DNA from: Burkholderiales bacterium
GTDB lineage: Bacteria; Pseudomonadota; Gammaproteobacteria; Burkholderiales; Burkholderiaceae_C
NCBI GenBank assembly: GCA_947453625.1
Contig: CANGHK010000017.1
Location: forward strand, 1-64,000
Reading direction: 5' to 3'
Length of the DNA stretch: 64,000 nucleotides
Below, piece after piece: positions 8,137 to 17,023 of this stretch. Within the stretch, counting starts at the first letter, position 1, and each line of letters opens with the position of its first letter. Under the pieces are notes generated by a model, which made no database searches, had not been told where the DNA came from, and saw only the letters and a program-made list of their open reading frames with translations. The position numbers and the translations under genes were made by a program.

Positions 8137-9201
8137 TCAGCCGTGCAGGCGGCGGCTGGTTTCGCGCGCGATCAGGCGCGGCGCCGGCATTTCGGCCACC
8201 GGGGCGGCACCGGCCAGCAGTTGCAGCATCGCCGAGGCGGCCAGCCGGCCCAGTTCGTAGGCGGGCTGGTGGACGGTGCTCAGCGGCGGGATCGCGTAGA
8301 CCGAGGTCGGCAGGTCGTCGAAGCCGACCAGCGACACATCCTCGGGTACCCGCAGCGAGTGCCGCTGCAGGCCGAGCGCGGCGCCCAGCGCCATCTGGTC
8401 GTTGGCGGCGAAGATCGCGGTGAAGCGCTGCGCCCCGTCGAGCAGCCGATTCACCGCCAACAGGCCGCTGACCTCGTGGTATTCGCCCGGCACCACCAGC
8501 GCCGGATCGAAGGCGATGCCGGCGGCTTCGAGCGCGGCGCGGTAGCCGCGCAGGCGCTCGGTGGCGTCGGGATGGTCCTGGTCGCCGGCGATGAAGGCGA
8601 TGCGCTGGTGGCCCAGTTCGATCAGGTGCCGGGTGGCCAGCCGGCCGCCTTCGAAGTTGTCGAAGTTCAGCGAAAACAGCCCCGGCGCCGACAGGTTGCG
8701 GCCGGTGACCACCACCGGCAGGCTCCGGGCACAGGCGGCCAGCGCCTCGTCGGTGAGCCGGCCGGTCAGGACGATGATGCCGTCGACTCGGCGCGAGCGC
8801 AGCACGTCGATGCAACGCGCCTCGGCCGCCGCGTTCCAATGGCCGCTGACGAACAAGGGGCTGTAGCCGGCGGGGTCGAGTTCGTCCTCGATGCCGCGCA
8901 GCGCGGCGCCATAAAACGGGCTGTCTATGGCCTGGGTGATCACGCCCACGCTCAGCGTGCGGCCGCCGGCCAGCCCGCGCGCCATCGGATTGGGCACGAA
9001 ACCGAGCTTGGCGATCGCGTCCTGCACCGCCTGCTTCTTCAGGTCGCTGACGACCGCCGTGCCGTTGAGGATGCGCGATACCGTGCTGGGCGACACGCCC
9101 GCTTCTCTGGCCACCTGCTCCAGCGTCCTGGCGCCCTCGCCAAGTGCTGCCGGGGTCCGGGCCGTGCCAGGCGCAGCGCTCTTGTTTTTCATATTTGTCA
9201 T
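8137..9201 (-). CDS. LacI-family transcriptional regulator
   Basis: The protein has 354 residues from ATG 9201 (a second ATG at 9192 also fits; an in-frame GTG lies at 9249). The N-terminal helix-turn-helix is LEQVAREAGVSPSTVSRILN, followed by the hinge region and a periplasmic-binding-protein-like effector domain (for example VGFDDLPTSVY near the C terminus). LacI-family proteins repress sugar operons until a sugar or sugar phosphate binds. The gene stands immediately upstream of the glucan operon, and the palindrome in between is its likely target. A half-operator just before its own gene (9253-9261) suggests autoregulation. Confidence 0.93.
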   Translation of the reverse strand: MTNMKNKSAAPGTARTPAALGEGARTLEQVAREAGVSPSTVSRILNGTAVVSDLKKQAVQDAIAKLGFVPNPMARGLAGGRTLSVGVITQAIDSPFYGAALRGIEDELDPAGYSPLFVSGHWNAAAEARCIDVLRSRRVDGIIVLTGRLTDEALAACARSLPVVVTGRNLSAPGLFSLNFDNFEGGRLATRHLIELGHQRIAFIAGDQDHPDATERLRGYRAALEAAGIAFDPALVVPGEYHEVSGLLAVNRLLDGAQRFTAIFAANDQMALGAALGLQRHSLRVPEDVSLVGFDDLPTSVYAIPPLSTVHQPAYELGRLAASAMLQLLAGAAPVAEMPAPRLIARETSRRLHG

Positions 9202-9252
9202 ATGCAGCCACGGGGAGTGCGGAGGCCGAGTGTAGTCGGCGGGTGGCACGCA

Positions 9253-9261
9253 TGAAAGCGC
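9253..9261. promoter_or_regulatory. Possible LacI half-operator upstream of the lacI-family gene
   Basis: TGAAAGCGC equals one half of the perfect operator at 7984-7997 plus the central CG, and lies about 50 bp before the regulator's start codon. The second half is degenerate (ATGTCA). Autoregulation is inferred. Confidence 0.4.
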
Positions 9262-9305
9262 ATGTCAAATGACTTGCGGCAGCCAGACACCAGCCATTCC
9301 CGCCC

Positions 9306-11243
9306 TCAGCGTCCGCGCATGAACAGGCTGTCGAGCTCCTTGACCGTCACCTGGCGCCAGGTCGGCCGGCCGTGGTTGCACTGGTCGGCGCGGTCGGTGC
9401 GCTCCATGTCGCGCAGCAACGCGTTCATCTCGGGCAGCGTGAGCGCCCGGTTGGCGCGCACCGCGCCATGGCAGGCCATCGTGGCGAGCAACTCGTCGCG
9501 CGCCCGCTGCACCACGCGCGAGCCGTCGACTTCGCCCAGCTCGGCCAGCACGGCGCGGGCCAGCGCCACCGGGTCGGCGTCGGCCAAGGCCGCCGGCCTG
9601 GCCCGCACCGCCAGCACGCCGGGCGAGAGCGGTGCCACGTCCAGCCCGAGCGCGGCCAGGGCGTCGGACTGGGCTTCGGCGGTGGCCACCTCGGTGGGGG
9701 TGGCCGCGAAGGTGGCCGGGATCAGCAGCGGCTGGCTGGCCATCGCCTGCCCGCTGTCAGGGGCCTGCGCCGATTTGAGCCGCTCGTAGACGATGCGCTC
9801 ATGCGCCGCGTGCATGTCCACCACCACCAGGCCCTGCCGGTTCTCGGCCAGGATATAGGCCCCGGCCAGTTGCGCCAGCGCGCGGCCCAGCGGCCAGGCC
9901 TCGGCGCTGTCGGCGGCAACCGGTGCCGCGCGCTGCGCCAGCCAGGACGGCGCGGCAGCGGCTGACGGGGCTGCGTCGCCCGCCTGTGCCTGCTGCGCCG
10001 TCGGCGCGCCCGCGGACGTCCAGCGCGGCATGGGCTCCTGGGCGTACAGCAGCGCCAGGTCCTGCAGGCCTAGCGTGGTTTGCCCGCCATTGCCCGGCGG
10101 CACCCAGGCCGGGCGTGCCGGCGTGGCCGGGCCAGCAGACCCAGCGGGCCCGCCGTCCTGCGCCGTTGGTGTGCCACCGGTCCCGTCCGGCAGCGCGGCG
10201 GTGTCGGCCGCCGCCGGCGCCCGCGACAGCGCCAGCGAGTCTTCCACCGCGTGCCGCACCGCCTGGTGCACTTCGCGGCCGTCGCGGAAACGCACTTCGA
10301 TCTTGGTCGGGTGGACGTTGACATCGACCCGCATCGGGTCGATCTCGACGAACAGCACCCAGCTGGGTTGGCGCTGGCCGTGCAGCACGTCCTCGTAGGC
10401 CGATCGCGCGCCATGGTTGATCAGCCGGTCGCGCACATAGCGGCCATTGACATAGGCGTATTGCTGGTCGGCGCGGGCGCGGGCGGCGTCGGGCAGGCCG
10501 ACGCGGCCCCAGACCCGCACCGCCGCGCCAGTCGCGCTGCCGAGGTCCATCGCCGTGTCGGATGGCGCCAGCGCCCGGCTCTGGGTCATGAAGCCCTCGC
10601 CCAGCACGTCGGCCAGGCGCTGCGCGCTGTCGGCGCGCCGCCATTGCTCGACCAGCTTGCCGTCGTGCCAGACTGCGAAGCCGACCTCCGGCCGCACCAG
10701 CGCATGGCGGCGCACGGCCTCCAGGCAATGCGCCAGCTCGGTGGCGTCGGTCTTCAGGAACTTGCGCCGCGCCGGCGTCGAGAAGAACAGCTCGCGCACC
10801 TCGACGCTGGTGCCCTGGGCGCGCGCGGCGGGCTGCAATTCGCCGCTGCGGGCATCCAGCCGCGAGGCGAAGGCCGCGTCGCCGCTGCGGCTGGTGATGC
10901 TGACATCGGCGATCGACGAGATGGCCGCCAGCGCCTCGCCGCGGAAACCCATGGTCGACACCGATTCCAGATCGAACAGGCTGGCTATCTTGCTGGTGGC
11001 ATGGCGCTGCAAGGCCAGCACCAGTTGGTCGGGCGGGATGCCGCAGCCGTCGTCCTCGACGCTGATGCTGCGCACGCCGCCGGCCACCAGCCGCACCGTG
11101 ATCTGGCGCGCGCCGGCGTCCAGCGCGTTGTCCACCAGCTCGCGCACCACCGAGGCCGGGCGCTCCACCACCTCGCCGGCGGCGATCTGGCTCACCAGTT
11201 CGTCGGGCAGGGCGCGTATGGGTCTGGGGGCGGCGGCGGTCAT
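9306..11243 (-). CDS. mutL: DNA mismatch repair protein MutL
   Basis: This 645-residue protein has a GHKL ATPase N-terminal half: IAAGEVVERPASVVRELVDN, DDGCGI and GFRGEAL. The C-terminal dimerisation half contains DMHAAHERIVYE near residue 475, which fits the endonuclease pattern DxHAx2Ex4E. Together with the late CNHGRPT block, this indicates a nicking MutL of the type found in bacteria without MutH, unlike E. coli MutL. It links MutS mismatch recognition to strand incision. The frame is open much further upstream, but the ATG at 11243 is where family similarity starts. A -10-like box lies only seven bases before it. Confidence 0.95.
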   Translation of the reverse strand: MTAAAPRPIRALPDELVSQIAAGEVVERPASVVRELVDNALDAGARQITVRLVAGGVRSISVEDDGCGIPPDQLVLALQRHATSKIASLFDLESVSTMGFRGEALAAISSIADVSITSRSGDAAFASRLDARSGELQPAARAQGTSVEVRELFFSTPARRKFLKTDATELAHCLEAVRRHALVRPEVGFAVWHDGKLVEQWRRADSAQRLADVLGEGFMTQSRALAPSDTAMDLGSATGAAVRVWGRVGLPDAARARADQQYAYVNGRYVRDRLINHGARSAYEDVLHGQRQPSWVLFVEIDPMRVDVNVHPTKIEVRFRDGREVHQAVRHAVEDSLALSRAPAAADTAALPDGTGGTPTAQDGGPAGSAGPATPARPAWVPPGNGGQTTLGLQDLALLYAQEPMPRWTSAGAPTAQQAQAGDAAPSAAAAPSWLAQRAAPVAADSAEAWPLGRALAQLAGAYILAENRQGLVVVDMHAAHERIVYERLKSAQAPDSGQAMASQPLLIPATFAATPTEVATAEAQSDALAALGLDVAPLSPGVLAVRARPAALADADPVALARAVLAELGEVDGSRVVQRARDELLATMACHGAVRANRALTLPEMNALLRDMERTDRADQCNHGRPTWRQVTVKELDSLFMRGR

Positions 11244-11249
11244 GGGCGG

Positions 11250-11292
11250 ATTATCCCGGGCGCCGCGCCGTTCATCGGGGCCCCCCGATAAT
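11250..11292. promoter_or_regulatory. Divergent mutL/dedA start region with paired GATAAT boxes
   Basis: GATAAT occurs on the minus strand at 11250-11255 and on the plus strand at 11287-11292, six and eight bases from the mutL and dedA start codons. ATCGGGGCCCCCCGAT (11274-11289) is a perfect 16-bp palindrome between them. If the boxes are -10 elements, both mRNAs would be nearly leaderless. No convincing -35 boxes are visible. Confidence 0.4.
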
Positions 11293-11300
11293 GCTGCGCG

Positions 11301-11957
11301 ATGGACAACCTGCTGCTGCTGATCGACTTCGTCGTGCATGTCGACCGCCACCTGCGCGGCTTCGTCGAGGCCTACGGCGATTGGGTCTATGCCCTGCTGT
11401 TCCTGGTCATCTTCGTCGAGACCGGGTTGGTGGTGATGCCGTTCTTGCCCGGCGATTCGCTGCTGTTCGTGGTCGGCGCGCTGGCCGGCCTCGGGCTGAT
11501 GAGCTACCCGCTGGTGCTGGCGCTGCTGCTGGCGGCCGCGGTGGCCGGCAACCAGACCAACTACACCATAGGCCGCGCGCTCGGGCCCAAGGTCTTCGGC
11601 TGGGAGCAGTCGCGCTGGTTCAACAAGCGCGCCTTCGAGCAGGCCCATGCGTTCTACGAGCGATACGGTGGCATCACGATCGTCGCGGCGCGCTTCATGC
11701 CCTTTCTGCGCACCTTCGCGCCCTTCGTGGCCGGGGTGGCACAGATGACGCGGCGCAAGTTCACCTTTTTCGACGTCACCGGCGGCGCGCTCTGGGTCGG
11801 CAGCCTCGTCAGCGCCGGCTACCTGTTCGGCAACATCCCCTGGGTGGCGGCGAACCTGAGCAAGATCATCTGGGCGATGATCCTGGTCCCGGGCGCGCTG
11901 ATCCTGGTCGGCGCCTGGCGCGCCCGGCGCCAGGCCGGGGTGAATACGCCGGCCTGA
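11301..11957 (+). CDS. DedA family membrane protein
   Basis: This 218-residue polytopic inner-membrane protein has the DedA/SNARE-associated (VTT) domain signatures FVETGLVVMPFLPGDSLLF, GNQTNYTIGRALG and ARFMPFLRTFAPFVAG. DedA proteins act in lipid (undecaprenyl phosphate or phospholipid) translocation and membrane homeostasis. It is divergent from mutL and converges with amiC, one base apart. The ATG at 11301 directly follows a -10-like GATAAT, and no Shine-Dalgarno sequence is seen. Confidence 0.93.
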   Translation: MDNLLLLIDFVVHVDRHLRGFVEAYGDWVYALLFLVIFVETGLVVMPFLPGDSLLFVVGALAGLGLMSYPLVLALLLAAAVAGNQTNYTIGRALGPKVFGWEQSRWFNKRAFEQAHAFYERYGGITIVAARFMPFLRTFAPFVAGVAQMTRRKFTFFDVTGGALWVGSLVSAGYLFGNIPWVAANLSKIIWAMILVPGALILVGAWRARRQAGVNTPA

Positions 11958-11958
11958 G

Positions 11959-13383
11959 CTACAGGCTGCGCTGGCGCGCCAACGGCGGGTTGCGCGCGAA
12001 GTAGCGCCGGATGCCGGTGTGCAGCGCCTCGACCAGCCTGTCCTGGTAGGTCTCATCGCGCAGCCTGGCTTCCTCGTCGGGGTTCGAGATGAAGGCGGTC
12101 TCGACCAGGATGCTGGGGATGTCGGGCGCCTTGAGCACTGCGAAGCCGGCCTGCTCGACGCTGCGCTTGTGCAGCGCGCCGACCTGGCCGATCAAGGCCA
12201 GCACCTCGCGGCCTATGCGCAGGCTGTCCTTGATCTGGGCGGTGGTGCTCATGTCCATCATCGCGCGCTGCACCTGGGCGTCCTTGACCGTGGCCAGGTT
12301 GACGCCGCCCACGCCGTCGGCGGCGTTCTCCTTGTTCGCCATCCAGCGCGCGGCCGCGCTGCTCGCGCCGTTCTCCGACAACGCGAACACCGACGCGCCG
12401 TGGGCAGCCGGCGTGAAGAAGGCGTCGGCGTGGATCGAGACGAACAGGTCGGCCTGCACCCGGCGCGCCTTGCGCACCCGCTCGTGCAGCGGCACGAAGA
12501 AGTCGGCGTCGCGCGTCAGCATCGCCCGCATCCCGGGCACGCTGTTGAGCCGGTCGCGCAGCTTGAGCGCCAACGCCAGCACCACGTCTTTCTCGCGCAG
12601 GCCGCTGGGTCCGATCGCGCCGGGGTCCTCGCCGCCATGGCCGGGGTCTATCGTCACGACCACCAGGCGGTCGATGCTGCGTTGCTCGTCGGGCGGCAAC
12701 ACCGGGCTCGGCGGCGCCGGGCTGAGCCGCGGCGGCGCGGCCGCACCGGGTTCGGGGATGCTGGGCGGGCCGGCGCGCTCGGCCAGAGGAAGGCCTGCGA
12801 CCGGGCCGGAGGCTGGCGGGGTGGCCGGCCTCAGCGGCCGCTCGACACGGGCGATGAACTCGCCCAGCGCATCCTGCACGCTGCGCGTGGCCAGGGCCTC
12901 TGCCCGCTCGCGGTCGCGGATCAGCGCGGCCAGCGGGTCTTGCGCTTCGGTCGGGTAGAGGTCGAACACCAGCCGGTGGCGGTAGGCCGCCACCGGCGTC
13001 AGCGTGAACTGCTGTGGCGCCACGGCCTGCTTCAGGTCGATCACCAGGCGCACCACGCGCGGCTGGTTCTGGCCGATGCGAACGCCGGCGATGAAGGGGT
13101 CGTCGCCGCGCACCTTGCCCACCAGTTCGCGCAGCGCCGGGCTGAGCTCGAGCGACTCGATGTCGACCACCAGCCGCGGCGGGTTGTCGGCCAGGAACTG
13201 GCGCGCTACCAGCGCCTGGTCGCTCTCTATCGTGACCCGGCTGTACTCGGCCGCCGGCCAGACCCGCACCGCGATGATGGCCTCGCCGAACGCCAGCTCG
13301 CTGCCGCCCAGGCCGAGCGCCAGCAGGCCCATCTGCTGCAGCGCGCGGCGGCGCGCGGGTGCCTGGGCGCGGTCTGGTGTCAT
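11959..13383 (-). CDS. amiC: N-acetylmuramoyl-L-alanine amidase, AmiC type
   Basis: This 474-residue periplasmic septal peptidoglycan amidase has a twin-arginine-like N-terminus (ARRRALQQMGLLALGLGG). An AMIN domain follows at about residues 35-140 (VRVWPAAEYSRVTIESD), then a Pro/Ala-rich linker. The C-terminal Amidase_3 domain carries the zinc-site pattern: His in DPGHGGEDPG, Glu in LREKDV, His in SIHADAF, and catalytic Glu in ILVETAFISN. It cleaves the amide bond between MurNAc and L-Ala to separate daughter cells. The gene starts four bases after the tsaE stop, a common Burkholderiales arrangement. Confidence 0.94.
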   Translation of the reverse strand: MTPDRAQAPARRRALQQMGLLALGLGGSELAFGEAIIAVRVWPAAEYSRVTIESDQALVARQFLADNPPRLVVDIESLELSPALRELVGKVRGDDPFIAGVRIGQNQPRVVRLVIDLKQAVAPQQFTLTPVAAYRHRLVFDLYPTEAQDPLAALIRDRERAEALATRSVQDALGEFIARVERPLRPATPPASGPVAGLPLAERAGPPSIPEPGAAAPPRLSPAPPSPVLPPDEQRSIDRLVVVTIDPGHGGEDPGAIGPSGLREKDVVLALALKLRDRLNSVPGMRAMLTRDADFFVPLHERVRKARRVQADLFVSIHADAFFTPAAHGASVFALSENGASSAAARWMANKENAADGVGGVNLATVKDAQVQRAMMDMSTTAQIKDSLRIGREVLALIGQVGALHKRSVEQAGFAVLKAPDIPSILVETAFISNPDEEARLRDETYQDRLVEALHTGIRRYFARNPPLARQRSL

Positions 13384-13387
13384 TACT

Positions 13388-13870
13388 TCATGCCAGCAGG
13401 CGCTGGCCGAGCGGCGTGTGGGCCTCGACCCGCACCCCCCGCCGCTGTTCGTCGACCGGGTCGATGTGCAGGCTCAGGTCGGGCAGCGGCAACTGCCCGG
13501 CGGCCTTGTCGGCCCATTCGGCCAGCTTCAGGCCAGGCCGGGCGAACACGTCCCGAAAGCCGGCGTCCTGCCATTCCTGCGGGTCGTTGAAGCGGTAGAA
13601 ATCGAAATGCGCGGCCTCGCGCCCGTCCGGCAGGGCGTAGGCCTCCAGCACCGTGTAGGTCGGGCTCTTGATGCGGCCGGCAACGCCCAGCGCGTGCAGC
13701 AGGTGGCGCACGAAGGTGGTCTTGCCGGCGCCCAGCGGGCCATGCAGCTCGATGAAGGCCTCGGTCAGCCCCGGGCGGGCCGCCAAATCGTGGGCAAACG
13801 CCGCGCAGCCGGCCTCGTCGGCCCAGTCGAACAGGCGGGTTTCTAGAATCGGCGTATGGGCGATGGGCAA
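13388..13870 (-). CDS. tsaE: tRNA threonylcarbamoyladenosine biosynthesis ATPase TsaE
   Basis: The P-loop GPLGAGKTTFVRHLL, the SPTYTVLEAY block and FDFYRFNDPQEWQDAG define TsaE, the ATPase that works with TsaD and TsaB in forming t6A37 of ANN-decoding tRNAs. No ATG is available. The frame stays open far upstream, and the most plausible start is TTG 13870, giving 160 residues, the usual family length. It is followed four bases on by amiC. The 5' end overlaps the start region of the divergent queG gene. tsaD itself is in this window at 20.5 kb. Confidence 0.88.
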   Translation of the reverse strand: MPIAHTPILETRLFDWADEAGCAAFAHDLAARPGLTEAFIELHGPLGAGKTTFVRHLLHALGVAGRIKSPTYTVLEAYALPDGREAAHFDFYRFNDPQEWQDAGFRDVFARPGLKLAEWADKAAGQLPLPDLSLHIDPVDEQRRGVRVEAHTPLGQRLLA

Positions 13871-13951
13871 GGGGCGGGGCGAAGTCTGGAGAGTCGGGAG
13901 TCGGCAGCGACCCGGCGTGGCAGCGCCGGGCCGTCTGACCGTGAAGCCGCC

Positions 13952-15079
13952 ATGGTGCCTGATCCGGCGCCGGGCGCCGTGCCAGCCGGCCTGTGGCGCG
14001 AGATCGAAGCCTGGGGCCACGCACTCGGATTCTCCCAGCTCGGCGTCGCCGATGTCGACCTGCGCAGCGCCGAGCCCGGCTTGCTGGCCTGGCTGGACGC
14101 CGGCTTCCACGGCGAGATGGGCTATATGGCCCACCATGGCCTGAAACGCGCCCGGCCGGCCGAACTGGTGCCCGGCACGCTGCGGGTGATCACGGCCAGG
14201 ATGGACTACCTTCCAGCCACCCTGCCGGCCACCCAGCCCGTGGGCTGGCAAGCCCAGGCCTGGGCGCGCCAGGCCGCGCCGCGCCAGGCGGTGGTCTCGC
14301 TCTATGCCCAGGGCCGCGACTACCACAAGGTGTTGCGCCAGCGCCTGCAGACGCTGGCCGAGCGGCTGCAGCAGGCGGTCGGCCGGGACGGGCGCTCGGG
14401 CTGGCGGGTGTTCACCGATTCGGCGCCGGTGCTGGAGGTGGAACTGGCCAGCCGCAGCGGCCTGGGCTGGCGCGGCAAGCACACGCTGGTGCTGTCGCGC
14501 GACGCCGGCTCGATGTTCTTCCTGGGCGAGATCTACACCGACCTGCCGCTGGCGGTGACACCGCCGGTCAGCGCCCACTGCGGTGAATGCAGCGCCTGCC
14601 TGGACATCTGCCCGACCGGCGCGATCGTCGCGCCCTACCGGGTCGATGCGCGGCGCTGCATCGCCTACCTGACGATAGAGCATGACGGGCCGATCCCGGT
14701 CGAGTTCCGAGCGGCGATGGGCAACCGCATCTACGGTTGCGACGATTGCCAGCTGGTCTGCCCGTGGAACAAGTTTGCCCGCCGCAGCCCGCTGGCCGAT
14801 TTCGACACCCGGGCGCCACTGGGCAGCGCCACGCTGCTGCAGCTGTGGGCCTGGGACGAGGCCGATTTCCTGCGCCAGACCGAGGGCAGCGCGATCCGGC
14901 GCATCGGCTTTGCGCGCTGGCGCCGCAACCTGGCGGTGGCGCTGGGCAATGCCTGGCGCGAGACCGGCGACCCTGCGCTGGCCCAGGCGCTGAATGACGC
15001 CCGGGCCGGCGCCAGCCTGCTGGTGGTCGAGCATATCGACTGGGCGCTGGCGCAAGCCGAGCCGACAGCGCCGGCCTGA
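13952..15079 (+). CDS. queG: Epoxyqueuosine reductase QueG
   Basis: This 375-residue cobalamin- and Fe-S-dependent enzyme converts epoxyqueuosine to queuosine in tRNA. The ferredoxin-like part shows CGECSACLDICPTGAI and a second cluster in YGCDDCQLVCPWN. N-terminal LGFSQLGVADVDL and the DYHKVLRQRL block are family hallmarks. I chose ATG 13952 because family similarity begins about 12 residues later. An in-frame ATG at 13856 would add 32 low-complexity residues. A TAGAAT box at 13844-13849, six bases before it, is an argument for the longer form. The C-terminal HEAT-like extension found in some homologues is short here. Confidence 0.92.
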   Translation: MVPDPAPGAVPAGLWREIEAWGHALGFSQLGVADVDLRSAEPGLLAWLDAGFHGEMGYMAHHGLKRARPAELVPGTLRVITARMDYLPATLPATQPVGWQAQAWARQAAPRQAVVSLYAQGRDYHKVLRQRLQTLAERLQQAVGRDGRSGWRVFTDSAPVLEVELASRSGLGWRGKHTLVLSRDAGSMFFLGEIYTDLPLAVTPPVSAHCGECSACLDICPTGAIVAPYRVDARRCIAYLTIEHDGPIPVEFRAAMGNRIYGCDDCQLVCPWNKFARRSPLADFDTRAPLGSATLLQLWAWDEADFLRQTEGSAIRRIGFARWRRNLAVALGNAWRETGDPALAQALNDARAGASLLVVEHIDWALAQAEPTAPA

Positions 15080-15403
15080 CCGGCGCGGCGCCGCGCGCCG
15101 GACCGGCTGGCGCAACCGGTTTGCGGGCTGCCCTGCTCAATTCAATTTGATATGTTCGGTAATGTTTAGGCGGTTCAAACAAACGATATTGACATGTTCG
15201 GTAATGTCTTGGTTGTATAACCAAAGATACTATATATATCGTTGTAGGCAGTTTAATGGCGTAAGCCGGTGTGGCGAACGCCGCCAAGTTTGGCGGGACT
15301 GTGGATCGGCCGGGTGCTCGATGCCTTGCCTGGCTGACGTCCCCGCCGCGCCGCGACCTGCACACCACACCGACCCCCTTTGTTCATCTTCGGAGCCTGA
15401 TTC
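15080..15403 (+). promoter_or_regulatory. AT-rich regulatory region upstream of the delta-60 lipoprotein gene
   Basis: These 324 bases hold no gene. ATGTTCGGTAATGT occurs twice as a perfect direct repeat, at 15152-15165 and 15194-15207, exactly 42 bp (four helical turns) apart. TTGACA (15189-15194) overlaps the second copy. A perfect inverted repeat TTGGTT-GTAT-AACCAA follows at 15209-15224, then a TATATATAT run at 15230-15239. The layout suggests an activator or repressor array over a promoter for the downstream gene. The remainder, to 15403, shows no further signal to me. Confidence 0.55.
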
Positions 15404-16921
15404 ATGCGGAATTCTTTCAGTCGTTCATGCCTGCCCAACTGGCGGGCCGCGTCCCGGCCGGCGCTGGCCCTGGTCACCGGTGCGTTGGTCGTGTTGCTGG
15501 CCGTGGGTTGCGGCGGCGGTGGGTCGGACGCGTCGGCCGGTCCGGCGCTGCCGGGCGCGCTGGACGCCAGCTTCGGCAAGGCCAACGACGGCACGCCCGA
15601 CGGCGTCGTCAACCTGTCGCTGGGCAACGGCAACGATGCCGCCAACGCGATGGCGGTCCAGGCCGACGGCAAGATCGTCGTCGCGGGCAGTTCCACCAGC
15701 ACGGGAGGTGCGACGCACAACATCGTGGTCCAGCGCTTCAACACCGACGGCACGTTGGACACCGGCTTCGGCAAGTCCAGCGATGGCTCGCCCGACGGCG
15801 TGGTCAGCCTGAACCTGGGTGACAACACCGACGACGTGGCCCGCGCGGTGGCGATCCAGGCCGACGGCAAGATCGTCGTCGTCGGCACCAGCGTCGGCCA
15901 GTCCAGCAACATCGTGCTGGCGCGGCTGAACGCCGACGGCACGCTCGACGCCGGCTTTGGCGCTGGCGTGGCCGACGGCACGCCCGACGGCGTGGTCGCG
16001 GTCAACCTGGGCGTGGGCGACGATGTCGCCAACGCGCTGGTGATCCAGCCCAACGGCAAGATCGTCGTCGCCGGCTCCACCACCAGCACCACCGGGGGCA
16101 CCACCAGCAAGAACATCATGGTGGCGCGCCTGAACACCGACGGCACGCCTGACGTCGGCTTTGGCGTCGGCAGCGCCGACGGCACGCCCGACGGCGTGGT
16201 CAGCATCTCGCTGGGCGAGGGCAGCGACGAGGCCAACGCGTTGGCGCTGCAGGCCGACGGCCGCATCGTCGTGGCGGGCACCACCACCAGCACCGGCGCG
16301 ACCAGCAACATCGCGGTGGTCAGGCTCAACGGCAACGGCACGCTCGACACCGACTTCGGCGCCGGCAATGCCGACGGCACGCCCGACGGCGTGGTCAGCG
16401 TCTCGCTGGGTGACGGCGCCGACGTCGCCAAGTCGGTGGCGATCCAGTCCAACGGCAAGATCCTGGTGGCGGGCACCACGGTGGCTGCCGACAAGTCCAT
16501 CAACATCGCCGTGGCCAGGCTGAACGCCGACGGCACGCTCGATGCCAGCTTTGGCGCCGGCACCGCCGACGGCACGCCCGACGGCGTGGTGGCGGTGTCG
16601 CTGGGCAAGGGTGACGACGACGTCAACGCGATGACCGTGCAGGCCGACGGCAAGATCATCGTCGTGGGATCGACCACCAGCACCGGCAGCTCGGCCAACC
16701 TCTTCGTGGCCAGGCTCAATGCCAATGGCTCGCTCGACGCCAGCTTCGGCGCCGGCAATGCCGACGGCACGCCCGACGGCGTGGTCAGCCTGTCGCTGGG
16801 CGATGGATCCGAGTTCGCCCGCGCGGTGGCGATCCAGCCCGATGGCAAGATCCTGGTCGCCGGTGACCATGTCAGCGGCAGCTCGACCGACATCTTCGTG
16901 CTGCGCCTGATCGGCGGCTGA
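15404..16921 (+). CDS. Delta-60 repeat (DUF5122) beta-propeller lipoprotein
   Basis: This 505-residue protein has a lipoprotein signal (VVLLAVGC, then a Gly run). Seven consecutive repeats of about 65 residues follow, each built as LDxxFG...DGTPDGVV...LG...A..VQADGKIVVAG. This is the delta-60/DUF5122 repeat, and seven copies suggest a closed seven-bladed propeller on the cell surface or in the periplasm. No catalytic residues are apparent; binding or a structural role is likely but unproven. A sensor kinase and response regulator follow within about 100 bp, and an elaborate promoter region precedes it, so the three may form one regulated unit. Confidence 0.88.
   Translation: MRNSFSRSCLPNWRAASRPALALVTGALVVLLAVGCGGGGSDASAGPALPGALDASFGKANDGTPDGVVNLSLGNGNDAANAMAVQADGKIVVAGSSTSTGGATHNIVVQRFNTDGTLDTGFGKSSDGSPDGVVSLNLGDNTDDVARAVAIQADGKIVVVGTSVGQSSNIVLARLNADGTLDAGFGAGVADGTPDGVVAVNLGVGDDVANALVIQPNGKIVVAGSTTSTTGGTTSKNIMVARLNTDGTPDVGFGVGSADGTPDGVVSISLGEGSDEANALALQADGRIVVAGTTTSTGATSNIAVVRLNGNGTLDTDFGAGNADGTPDGVVSVSLGDGADVAKSVAIQSNGKILVAGTTVAADKSINIAVARLNADGTLDASFGAGTADGTPDGVVAVSLGKGDDDVNAMTVQADGKIIVVGSTTSTGSSANLFVARLNANGSLDASFGAGNADGTPDGVVSLSLGDGSEFARAVAIQPDGKILVAGDHVSGSSTDIFVLRLIGG
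15556..16870 (+). repeat. Seven tandem coding repeats (delta-60 units)
   Basis: Units begin near 15560, 15752, 15941, 16145, 16338, 16536 and 16731, a period of about 190-205 bp. The core GACGGCACGCCCGACGGCGT is nearly invariant between copies. Nucleotide identity is high enough for recombination to change the copy number, though seven matches a closed propeller. Confidence 0.85.
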
Positions 16922-17023
16922 TCGACTGCAGACCCTCGGTTGCACGCCTTGACCTGCTGGGCTGTTGCGGCCGGTGCGCGCTGGTGTCGCACCGGCCGCA
17001 TCGCGTGCGGGCCCGCCCGCCGC

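Noticed and set aside
15556-16870. CRISPR array suggested by regular repeats
   Set aside because: The repeats are coding, about 200 bp long, vary in protein-like fashion and have no unique spacers.
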